Shown here piece after piece: positions 1-9,779 of a DNA stretch of 64,000 nucleotides; the first letter of the stretch is position 1; the number at the start of each line of letters is the position of its first letter. Source of the stretch: Berberis thunbergii (taxonomy: Eukaryota; Streptophyta; Magnoliopsida; Ranunculales; Berberidaceae); NCBI GenBank assembly GCA_003290165.1, contig QNQO01009192.1, positions 62,001-126,000 of the forward strand. The letters run 5' to 3'. Made by a program: the position numbers and the translations under genes. Below the pieces are notes generated by a model. The model had not been told where the DNA came from. It worked only from the letters and a program-made list of their open reading frames with translations, and made no database searches.

Positions 1-2150
1 AGGGTGTAGCCATTCTCAGGAAAATTTTGTATCATTTTTGTCCGTTATTGTTTGCCATAATCCAAGCACCATTACAACCTAGTAAAGACCTAATTGATCT
101 TAAGTGAAAGTTGGTTTAGTAGATGTGGAGGTTGAATAGGCAAGAACTATGGTGTTTGATTCAACATTCTCAAAAGTAATCAATATTCCTGTCCATGAGA
201 TCATATTCATTTCACTCTTTGAAAATTTCATTTTTCATGATGATTATGTGTGAGACATTTGCATTTTCCATAATTTATATCCTTTTTCCTCACATATAAA
301 CTGAGTGCCCAATCTCTGAGTGTTTTATTTCTGAGTGACATGAGAGATTTGTAGTCAAACTGTATTTTTTAAAGGTTATTTCGTCACATCTTTACTACGA
401 GATGAAGAGTTATGTTGATAAGGCTTCTCATACACACACTTTAAGTTGAGAAATGATTATGAAATTTATTTAACCTTTAGATACTATTAAAATTATTTAC
501 TTTATTGGTATACTATTGTGACAGTTTTAGTTTGCTTTTTTTATTTTTTTTTATTTTAAGTAATTAGAAAATTACTCTAAGGAAAATAAAGGGGAATGCC
601 CATGTTTTTATAAAATAGATTTTGTTTTATTGAGTCAGTAATGTTTAGGGGTAACATTTCTGAAAATCCTCACGAGACTATAACTCGTCCTCTAGAAGTA
701 ATCTAGGGGTTTATAGCCTTGTTGCACGTTAAGGTAAGTGCAACCATGATTCCTACGAAAGTAAGTTAGAATTTTATTCTTCATTTTGTTTTGCTCGAGG
801 ACTAGAAAAATATAGATTTGGGGGTATTTGATGTTCATATAATTATTACATAATATACCTCATAATTTATATTTGTTAGTGTTTCGAATAATGTATTTTA
901 GTTTAATTATTTTATTTTTGTAGGATTTGGAGTTTAAATGACAAAAGTGCATTATCGTGGAGAATTTGGAAATTTATAGACAAATTGATGAAGTGGAGTG
1001 GGAGACACTCAGCCAAAGATTAAGAGAACCAAAGAAAAAAAATAAAGGAAATTAGTTTTGAATTTTGGTGGAACAAATGAGTAATATGGATGAACATAGC
1101 CAAACCCACCTTTCTTGTTATATTTGGTTTCCAATTATATTTTGGTTTCCAATTTGTATTTGGTTTCCAATTATATTTGTTTTCCTTTTGTATTTGGTTT
1201 CCAATTGTATTTGGTTTCCAATTTATATTTGGTCTCCAATTTGTTTTTGGTTTCCAATTATATTTTGTTTCCAATTATATTTGGTTTCCAATTTGTATTT
1301 GGTTTCAATTGAATTTTCAATAAGGAGTTGTTTCTTTCTACCATAAATACAACAACACAGAGGGAAGAAAGAAACACAACGCATCAACAGTCGAGTACGC
1401 ATCGCTAATCCACCACGCGCTGCCATGAAGCTCCACACCGCTATTGCTGTCATCACCTGCACCATGTGTCACTAAACTCCATGCAAAGCGAAGATATGAA
1501 CTCCTAGATGTAACACACTTAATTGGTATTTGATTCGTTTTATGCTTTCACGATGAATAATGGTATTTATGAATTTTCACTTGTATTTAATATAGGAGTT
1601 TATGTTATTTTAATGACAAAATTTTCATCAACTTCTTCATAGATTATTATTCCGGTGGTTGTCTTTTTCTTCTCCATATAAGCTTAGTCACATTTTTCTT
1701 ATGTGTGGAATGTTTAAGGATCAGTTAATTCCGGTATGTTAATTATATGCGATCGTCCTTTATTACGTTATTGTCTCCGGATATATCGTAAGTTTAGGAT
1801 ATCATATATGACCAACCTTTGTGCTTTCCAGAAAAAGTGAAATTTAAAATCCATTTACATTAAAATATATTAGTGCATTAAAGACTATTTTTCCGATTAT
1901 GTTATTTGGGATGTGAAACACGTAATTGAGTCATCATAAAGACTATTTTTCCGATTGTGTTCTTGGAACCTTGTGATTTTTCTAAACTTGATTTTCATTA
2001 AACTAAATTCAATTTAATATTTTAAAATTGCTAGAATTCTTACATTTAGTTTCGCGTAGATTTTTTTTCATTGACCTTGTTTTGTAGATCGTTTTTTTCT
2101 CGTGGGATCGACACCCCAATTTTTACTGCAATTGACCGCATGTACTGTTT
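1..2150 (+). mobile_element. LTR retrotransposon remnant: 3' internal end plus LTR
   Basis: A purine-rich tract (about 814-828, ATTTGGGGGTATT) is followed at 829 by TGATGTTCAT, which looks like a polypurine tract running into the start of a plus-strand LTR. Near 2,100-2,117 the text GTGGGATCGACACCCC resembles sequence found close to the 3' end of many plant gypsy LTRs. The first 828 bases are AT-rich and non-coding, consistent with the untranslated 3' internal part of the element. No second LTR, target-site duplication or pol is visible, so a solo LTR or truncated copy is inferred. Family assignment is uncertain. Confidence 0.4.
1124..1312. repeat. 18-bp minisatellite inside the LTR
   Basis: About ten to eleven diverged head-to-tail copies of an 18-19 bp unit, core TTTGGTTTCCAATTNTA. 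The unit contains no stop in several frames, so it produces artificial repetitive open frames on both strands (for example repeats of NWKPN on the minus strand). These are not treated as genes. Confidence 0.85.
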
Positions 2151-2239
2151 GGGCGTAATCACTTCTTCTGATTGGCCGGTGTTCGGTCGTCCCCTTAGAC
2201 TAGTTGGAGTTGCATTATCGTCTGGGAGGGTCTAATCCA

Positions 2240-4720
2240 TCTGCAATTGACTGGCCAGCTGTTGTGATGGCTGCCTTGGTCCTGACTTTGATTGCTATTT
2301 GTTGGGAGTCTTCATTACTGCATTGTGGCATTCATTTGCAACTGGTTAATGATGGTGCATGGTAGAGGATATTGTGCTCATTGCATATAGCCTATGTCTC
2401 CCTAGAAGGATGTTGTATCCTGACGGGGCGTTTATGACAAAAAAAAGTCCATTAGTAGGACTCATTGCTTGTTGGTGCTCATGCCACTACTAGTAATCAG
2501 ACTCGTTCGAGTGGATAGCATTGTTCACCACTGAAGCCTACCATAGGCTGGTTGGTGGATTTAAGTCCTTCCTCATTGAACTGCATTTTGCGAAACGCTG
2601 TCAAGTACAAGAGGCTGGTGGAGCTACTCGAGTCGATGAGTGTTTGCCTGACTCATTTGGCTCCTGGCACTAATATTACCAGAGCGTCAATAATGGGGAA
2701 GTGAACACCATGTGCATCTCTTTCTGAAAATTTAGAGTTGGGCGATCTATTCTAGCTCGTTGAGAAGGAAAATCTGGATGATATATTCTTGTCCGAAGAT
2801 TTTTTATAGATCGTTTCTGTTACCAGTTAGACTGTCCTTGATCCCCGGCCGTGTCATGCAAAACATTTATCAATCCTCCAGCTTGTCTATCCAGTCCTGC
2901 GATGGAGTCCACCTTTTATTTTCCTTTGGTGTTTTTCTTTCAGTTCTACAAACTCATCAAGTCATTTTCTATGGACCCAATACTCGATTTCATTATTTAG
3001 ATTAAGACAATCTTCAGTATCGTGTCCATGGTACCTGTGGAAAGAACAATATTTGTTCTTATTCCGTCTGACGGATCTCCCCTTAGTTTGGGTGGCCACC
3101 TGACGTCTTCCCAAATCGTCATGGACTTCAAAACCATTGTCATATTCATTTTTAAAACGGAATAAGGCTTATACTTCGTGTCAACTGAGTGAGCTAACCG
3201 TTCGGGGTTTACTCTACCAAATTGCGCTTACCGAACTCCTATTTGCCATTTTCAAACTTGTTGCTGGTCTGATGCCTTTTGGGTTGACTGTTGTCCTCCC
3301 ACAATCTATCTTTTTGCCTCCTGTCTTCTCTTCTTTCCCAGTTCGTTAGGAAAGACCTTCTGTCAGACTCATTGTTCTTCTTGGCGACCCACATCTCTTC
3401 AAGAGTGATATATTTTTATGCACTCTTTAACAAGGCTACCATGCTCTTTGGAGGCTCCAGAGAAAATTGTATAATTGTCCTCACTTGAGTCCAGAAGTGG
3501 AGGTGGTCGCAACCGTGTCGTCACGACATCCGTTAATCATGGTAAGCTCGTCAGTGAAACGTGTAACATATTCCCTGAGAGTCTCGTCAGATTTTTTTCT
3601 TGATATGAAGCAAATAGTAAGGACCATTTATGATCCCCTGACTGCCAATGAATCTTGTGATGAAGGTTGTGTCCAGTGTGTGGAAGGAGTTTATCGATCG
3701 TGGCGGAAGGCTGTTAAACCAATTTTCCCACTATGGGCGTAAGGCTGGTTGGGAAAGTTCTATACATGGTAGAGTTTGAGTTTTCTTTCAGTGCCATCAT
3801 ATATATGATGAAAGTGGCGCAAGTGATTGGATGGGTCAATAGAGCCATCGTAAGATTCCAACTTTGGCGGGATGAACTTCTTGGGTAGAGGGGTGTTCAT
3901 GATCTTGTCGGAGAATGTGGCATGACAAGTTAATACAACATATTTGGATCCGTGACTCCAAGCCTAAATGAGATTTGTGGAAGAAGTTCACCAGTTCTGG
4001 ATCCATCATCTTGAAGTTCGTTTCTTTAGTGGTGTACTTGGCGAAGCTCTGCAGAAGCTTTTTTATTCTCATAAAGACGATTAGCAGAGTTCTGCTGAGG
4101 TGGATCTCTAACATGCTCGACAAGTGGAGTGCATTCTTATGTGAGTCTTTCGACGACTTTGGTGAGTTTGGCCAAAAGTCGATCCACGCGAGGATCCATT
4201 GTCATTCCCCAATAGTAGGGGCTTGTTGGGATTCCAGTTATGTGGTATGGGTCGCAATATCTCGTGGTGGTAATTCACAGCTTTGCAAATCTGGTCCTCC
4301 CAATGCTGGATTAGGGATGCGTCCACTTGGCAGTTGAATTTCGCCAATGGAAGGGTTATCCTGATTGTTGCTAAGCTGAGTTTTGTAAGGGGCTCCATTT
4401 GTGTTATATCCTTTGATGTTGGTTCGTTCTAAGGAAACTACCAACTCAATTTTTCATTTTCAAGGAAATCGTCATTATCCACGGACGGGCCAAATTGATG
4501 CTACCAATTTTGTTGTCTTCGAGATCTGACCTGCAAAATAAGGTTAAATTTCCAGAGGCCTTTTGTTCGGTGGCCGAAGGCACTCCGATGCTTAAGTCAG
4601 TTAACTGCAGGGGAAAGTGAACTTGGACAGAGTATAGTTGTGATATGTTTTCGTACCTGGTGTCTTTTCTCCCTTCTTTACCTTGTATAGTAAGAGTAAT
4701 TAACTATGTGTGTGACTTAA
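2240..4720 (-). mobile_element. Decayed Tat-like gypsy remnant (gag region and LTR piece)
   Basis: The segment around 3,470-4,130 is recognisably related, on the minus strand, to the better preserved gag at 30,133-30,690. Shared features include the stretch before the last gag helix and the spacing of the conserved tryptophan region. Around 4,520-4,650 a piece resembles the LTR-type sequence at 31,110-31,230 (gacctgca..., gtggccgatgacactccgatg-like). The coding frame is broken throughout. No TSD or paired LTR could be found. The part from 2,240 to 3,400 is only assigned by position and its GC-richer composition. Confidence 0.5.
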
Positions 4721-5046
4721 GCATGCTTGGCGCAATGGGGGGGCATTTCTCACAACGATGTCCTTTTTCATTGAGATACGTTCTTAGGGGAGAGATTCCC
4801 GCTATGATTTGTCTCCTTCATAACGTCTCTATTCTCTGAGGGAAGAAGTTCATTGGGCTAGAGATTTGGGCATAATTTTGGTCGTGGTTCGTTTCTAAAT
4901 GTCTCTTTGGGCTTTAGTAACTGGACCCATTATCTATATTTGGTATGAAGCGTGTGTTCCTGTTGATGAATGATTTGTGCCACATGTACCGTCCTGATCA
5001 AATGACTATTTGATGTATCATCAAGAAATAATAAACAAATAAAAAT

Positions 5047-5278
5047 AGTATATGTTAGGACGAATATAGTCCACAAAATTTTGACACTTGAGTTCTGCTA
5101 CATATTTCCAGTCAACAACCAACAACATATGATATTTAGTTGTTTACAAGCTACAATAAAACACTTGGAAAGAAAAGGAAAAAAAAATTAGAAATCCTCG
5201 GCTTGTGTCTGCTTACAATAAGCATTATTGGATGAGAAGTAGAGTCGGCTCACTAATTTGTTTGTAGAATTCGACAGA
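5047..5278. repeat. Direct repeat, copy 1 (partner at 6,037-6,200)
   Basis: Bases 5,047-5,162 and 5,214-5,278 match one continuous stretch at 6,037-6,200. Shared text includes TTAGGA-GAATA-AGTCCA, TTGAGTTCTGCT and AGAAGTAGAGTCGGC. Copy 1 has about 50 extra A-rich bases in the middle. Copy 2 lies just downstream of the NIMIN-like gene, so this may be a duplicated 3' flank; an LTR fragment is the alternative. No coding potential was seen in 4,720-6,250. Confidence 0.75.
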
Positions 5279-6036
5279 TGTGCAAAGAGGATAACACAAC
5301 TCTCCAACGCCCTTTTATAGACAACGAAACCACAACTAATGAAAATTTGTTCAGGAAATGATTGTTGCACGAAACCCTAAAATCATGTCAAAACAAGTTG
5401 ATTGATGGCATCGTGGAGTAGAAACTAAATTGTGTTTATTGAGTTGACGGCGGTTAGCGGCATTTAATGCTGCATAGAAAAGTAATGATGAACTTCGATA
5501 GCCAACCGTCGAGCAGTTAGTGGCCACGTAAGCGAGTCCTTTAACTAAGGGGAGTAGATGATGATACATTAAATATCCTTTGATCACGACAATACACGTG
5601 ACACAAATCATCCAACACAAGAAACATACGCTTCAAACCAAATATGGATAATGAGTCTAGTCACTAAAGCCCAAAAATCATTTAGTAACGGACCACGACC
5701 AAAATTAAAGGTCCAAACCTTAGGCCCAATGAATATCTCATTTTCAAATGATAAAGACGTTACGAATGAGGTGAATCATGGTGAGAATCTTCCCCAAGAA
5801 AAAGACCATTGTGAAAAGTGTCTCCCTTCATTGCGCCATGCTACTTAAGTCACGCACAGAGTTAACTATTCTTATTATACAAAATAAAGGAGGAAAAAGA
5901 TGCACAAGGTACGAAAATGAGTTACAACTATACTCTGTCCAAGTAACCTTGTTTTGCAGCTTAGATATCGAGGAAAACAAATTTAAATGCATCAACTAAC
6001 ATTAAGAAATAAATAAATTTAAAAAAAAAAATCATA

Positions 6037-6200
6037 TCTGTTAGGATGAATACAGTCCATAAAATTTTGATACTTGAGTTCTGCTTCATATTTCGAGACA
6101 ACAACCAACAAAATATGATATTTAGTTTTACAAGCTACAGTAAGCATTATTGGAGGAGAAGTAGAGTCGGCACATTAATTTGTTTATAGAATTGGGCAGA
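6037..6200. repeat. Direct repeat, copy 2 (partner at 5,047-5,278)
   Basis: This is the uninterrupted copy of the repeat described at 5,047. It lies 55 bases beyond the stop codon of the minus-strand NIMIN-like gene and could supply that gene's 3' untranslated region or polyadenylation signals. Confidence 0.75.
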
Positions 6201-6254
6201 AGCAGAGGTGATGAATCTAATATTGAATCCATATCTAGCTAGCTAGGAAGGATA

Positions 6255-6611
6255 TCAAGGATAAGCGTTGAGATCCAAAAGGATGTTGTTCTCCTCCACC
6301 ACATCCACATCTACCTCTGATTCTATCTTCTCCCTTGCCTTAACGGCGCCGTTAGTTTGCTCCAAATCTCTCCACTTGAAACCCTGCTTAGTCGACACTC
6401 CTTTCTCCGTCACCTTGCCGTTATCCTTTTGAAAGTAATTAACGGCAGAGTGCAGTCGCCTGAGGATGGCAAAGAACTCCTCCACCTCAGCATCAGTCGC
6501 TGTACAACTCGTCGTCGCTGCTGCATCCTCATGCTCTTCTCGCCACGCCTTCCATCTCCTTCCTCCCTCAATCGAAGATTCGCTGTTTCGTTTCCGCTTC
6601 TCGGAATCCAT
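6255..6611 (-). CDS. NIMIN-like NPR1-interacting protein
   Basis: Single-exon reading frame of 118 codons with a basic N-terminus (MDSEKRKRNSESS). NIMIN proteins are small nuclear plant proteins that bind NPR1/NPR1-like salicylic-acid receptors and modulate PR-gene induction. What supports the call is the central acidic-to-helical block TDAEVEEFFAILRRLHSAVN (about residues 39-58), which parallels the conserved EEEV-EFF-ILRR block of NIMIN-2-type proteins, and the C-terminal LDLN motif at the extreme end (ILLDLNAYP), an EAR-type repression motif found in this family. The length fits the family (roughly 100-140 residues). The ATG at 6,611 is preceded by a purine-rich leader (AAGAAAGAAAGGAA). 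No frameshift or internal stop was seen; it is the only gene here I consider likely to be functional. Alternative: a diverged silent paralogue. Confidence 0.8.
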   Translation of the reverse strand: MDSEKRKRNSESSIEGGRRWKAWREEHEDAAATTSCTATDAEVEEFFAILRRLHSAVNYFQKDNGKVTEKGVSTKQGFKWRDLEQTNGAVKAREKIESEVDVDVVEENNILLDLNAYP

Positions 6612-6803
6612 TTCCTTTCTTTCTTAAAAAAAAAAATGGATGGCTTGTAGGAGAATAATTATTGAGTGGGAAGGGAATTGGGTTCCTCTTCTCTTAAAAG
6701 AGGCTTTAGTTGATGGGACAGAGAGACAAATAGTGGTGAAATAAATATCATTGGGATCATGGAGGATGATGCTTGCCAATGAGGTCATTTGGGTTATGTA
6801 ATA

Positions 6804-6811
6804 TGACGTCA
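6804..6811. promoter_or_regulatory. TGACGTCA palindrome (TGA/bZIP-type site) upstream of the NIMIN-like gene
   Basis: The perfect palindrome TGACGTCA lies 193 bases upstream of the minus-strand start codon at 6,611. TGACG is the core of as-1-type elements bound by TGA bZIP factors, the partners of NPR1. Salicylic-acid-responsive NIMIN promoters are known to use as-1-type elements. A TATTTAT stretch near 6,745 could be the TATA box. Function is inferred. Confidence 0.55.
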
Positions 6812-6925
6812 TCACTATGTTTTGTCTAAACAGCTGGGGAATGGGCGATGAAACCAGCGGGGGAGGGTGAAACTGTTCACTTCACTCGAGATACGTGAAA
6901 ACACTTCGAGACCCAGACTTGCATG

Positions 6926-7911
6926 CAGGGGCGGACCCAGGATTTTAGTCGAGAGGGGGCGAAATGAAAATACTTATTAGTTGATAATAGTAGTTATCAA
7001 TGGTAAAGCCAATTTTTTTTTTACCGAAGCTATTAACTAATAAAAAAAATTCAACTATAAAAAACACAATGCATATATCAAATTGGATCCAAGTGTAGTC
7101 AATTTTAAGCCAAAATAAGGTCACTATTGATAACCTTAGCAAAAAGCAAAAAGCATAATAACTAGAATATATAACTAATATCACAAAAGAGTTTGTCTAG
7201 GCAGCCAGACTTTAAAACCATTTTTTGGCCAAGCTAGAGCATTTTTACACCTTTACCCATTTTCTTTAAAATACAATCACAAACATTATCTATAGAAGGG
7301 ATAAAAATGTAAAAAACTTAAAACCTGACCAAAAAGTGGCTATAAAGCCTGGTTGTCTATAATTGAGAATCACAAAATAATTAGGATAAGTTCTAGGTGA
7401 AGCTAAAAAAAATTTGAAATTTGCGAATCTAATATGATCATAATACAATTTCAAAGAAAAAATAGTTTATATGAGGCTCAAATTTTATACGAGTTAGCTA
7501 ATGGTATATATTTTCATTGAATTCTATCGTTATTATTTTTTATATTAATTTTAAATATTTTTTTGTTAGGGGTTTAATATCGCTTGTGAAAAATAATTCA
7601 TTTATTTAATGTTAATAAATTTTTATTAAACTAAACATTTTTTAATGTTTGCAATTACTAATAAAATTGCATTAAAAATCAAATAAAAAATGCACTCAAA
7701 GAGTATCGAACTCAGGTCTTTTACAAAAAGTGATAAACCTCCAACCACTACACCAACAAAGACATGTATGAATATTTTCATAAACAATTAATTTATTGTA
7801 TGCTACATTATATAATCGATTTTTTAAGACTAAAATATATATACTAAACATATTGTAAAAGTTGAGGGGGGGGGCAGCTGCCCCCCTGGTCCCTTAGTAG
7901 GTCCGCCCATG
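6926..7911 (+). mobile_element. Non-autonomous hAT-type element with 8-bp TSD
   Basis: The element begins CAGGGGCGGACCCAGG and ends GGTCCGCCCATG, giving short terminal inverted repeats of the CAGGGGCGGA type common in plant hAT elements. It is flanked by exact 8-bp copies of CTTGCATG (6,918-6,925 and 7,912-7,919). The interior is AT-rich without a transposase. It is homologous over most of its length to the reverse complement of 8,464-9,281. It carries a further insertion at 7,189-7,368. Confidence 0.88.
7189..7368. mobile_element. MITE with 9-bp TSD nested in the hAT element
   Basis: A 180-bp insert with long imperfect terminal inverted repeats (left end GGCAGCCAGACTTTAAAACC; right end, reversed, CAACCAGGCTTTATAGCC). 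It is flanked by ATCACAAAA at 7,180-7,188 and 7,369-7,377. The sister hAT element has a single copy of this 9-mer at 9,017-9,025 (reverse strand) and no insert. A 9-bp duplication points to the Mutator superfamily. Confidence 0.8.
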
Positions 7912-8463
7912 CTTGCATGCATCTCGAGGGCTTCACCCCCCTCCCTTGCCCCCACTCCCTCGCTCCCTAGAATCACTCTAAGTGAAGCAATAACCGAGAT
8001 GGTTCTGGGAAGACCCACAATACAAGACTTGGTTGGAGAGGTAGGTCAACAAAGTGTTAAAAATTAGTTGGAAGAAAGTTTGTGTAAATTTCCATGACAA
8101 AGGAATGGGGTAGGTTTGCTTCTTGTTGGATGCTTGGACGTGTTACGCGTATGTGATCAAATTCTCCAAGTTGGAACTATAATGTTCCATTCTTTTGGAA
8201 ACTTACAAATTGCCATTCACTGCTACAAGGGATTCCATTTTTTTTTTTTTTTCAAAGAAATTTTTGTTTTCACTTGGACTTACCTTATATTTTTCCATCG
8301 CTTAATAAGTGTGTACCACGAATACTTTCTCATAGTCTTTCTTAGGATGCCTACTTTCTCTTTTCCTTTGATTTCCTCTCAAACAAAGTCTATCAAGGAT
8401 GTGATTAAGTTTTACTTTGCTTTATCTTGGCCATATCCATATGTAATTATGTTGTTATAGTTA

Positions 8464-9281
8464 CAAGGGCGGATCTACTAAGGGGCCAGGGGGGCATTTC
8501 AAAATATTTTTAGTAAATATTTTTGTTTTATAGAAAAACAATTATATAATGAATAATACAATATGATAATTGTTTATTCAACTATTCTTATATATCTTTG
8601 TTAGTGTAGTGGTTGGAAGTTTAATATTTTTAGTAAACAATCCAAGTTTGATAATTTAGGAGCTCATTTTTTTTGCAGCCATCTTGGAGCGTATAATTTC
8701 TTTATAGCGATTGACAATTACTATATGTTATTATGACATGTCTCCTACTTTTTTGTTTTCAATGCAATTTTATATGTAATTGCAATCATTAAAAAAATAA
8801 ATTGTTTGTTCACAAGTGATATAAAATCTCCAACAAAAATATTTAAAATTAATATGTAAAATAATAATTATATAATTCAATGAAAATAAATCATTAGCCA
8901 ACTCATACAAAGTTTTAGGTTCATATAACCATTATTTCTATGATATTGTAATATGATCTTATTATGTTCGCAAATTTTAGATTTTTTAAGCTTCAACTAG
9001 ATACTTATCTTAATTATTTTGTGATTTTAGCTATATATTCTAGTTATTACGCTCATTTTCCCTTACTAAGGTTATTGATATTGTGACATTATTTTGTCTT
9101 AAAATTTGACTACATTAGATTCAATTTGGTATATGCAATGTACTTTTGATAGTTGTATTTTCTTTATTAGTTACTAGCTCGGGCATGAATTTTTTTTTGC
9201 TCCACCCTTGATAACTACTATTATCAACTAATAATTATTTGTCGTTTTGCCCCCCTGACTAAAATCCTGGGTCTGCCACTG
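8464..9281 (-). mobile_element. Second hAT-type element, inverted relative to the first
   Basis: Left end CAAGGGCGGATCTACTAAGG, right end CCTGGGTCTGCCACTG. The reverse complement aligns along the element at 6,926 but lacks its nested MITE. The likely TSD is TATAGTTA (8,456-8,463) against TATAGGTT (9,282-9,289), 6 of 8 matching, so it is older or damaged. It contains no transposase. The stretch 7,920-8,463 between the two elements holds nothing I recognise. Confidence 0.75.
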
Positions 9282-9378
9282 TATAGGTTCATGTTTGTTC
9301 CAACATATAATGCACGATCTATGAAATAATTACTTTTATTTCCTCCAACGTCTTGATTAGACTACTAATTGCTTGTTA

Positions 9379-9697
9379 GGGTGTGTTTGGTTGCATGAAA
9401 TCCTATGCCATCGGAATCCATGAAGGGACCCCTTTATTTTAGGCTAATTTGAGATGTAACTCCACCATGCACTATTTGATTTTGTTATCAATGGTGGGAA
9501 TGAAAGTCTCATGAACATGAGAATCACATGCCTTGGGGGACCAAGGAGTGAGATTTTCATGTTCATGAGACTTCTATTCCCACCATTGATCACAAATTCA
9601 AATGGTGGATATGGAGTGATATATCAAGTTAGCATAAAATATAGGGGTTCCCTCATGAATACTCATGACATAGGATTCCATGCAACCAAACACACCA
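9379..9697. mobile_element. Tourist-like (PIF/Harbinger) MITE
   Basis: A 319-bp palindromic element. The left end GGGTGTGTTTGGTTGCATG mirrors the right end CATGCAACCAAACACACC. It is flanked by TTA at 9,376-9,378 and 9,698-9,700, the target preference of PIF/Harbinger elements. An inner inverted repeat (CTCATGAACATGAGA and TTCATGTTCATGAGA) suggests strong hairpin folding. No coding capacity. Confidence 0.85.
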
Positions 9698-9779
9698 TTA
9701 GAGTAATATTCCCAATGTCCCTATTAAGGATGGAGGAGAAAATAATTTATTTTTCTTATATATATTTTGGGGTATTGTT

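Noticed and set aside
1020..1465. Several overlapping open frames on both strands with repeated NWKPN / IWFPI text
   Set aside because: They are translations of an 18-bp minisatellite inside an LTR and have no family similarity.
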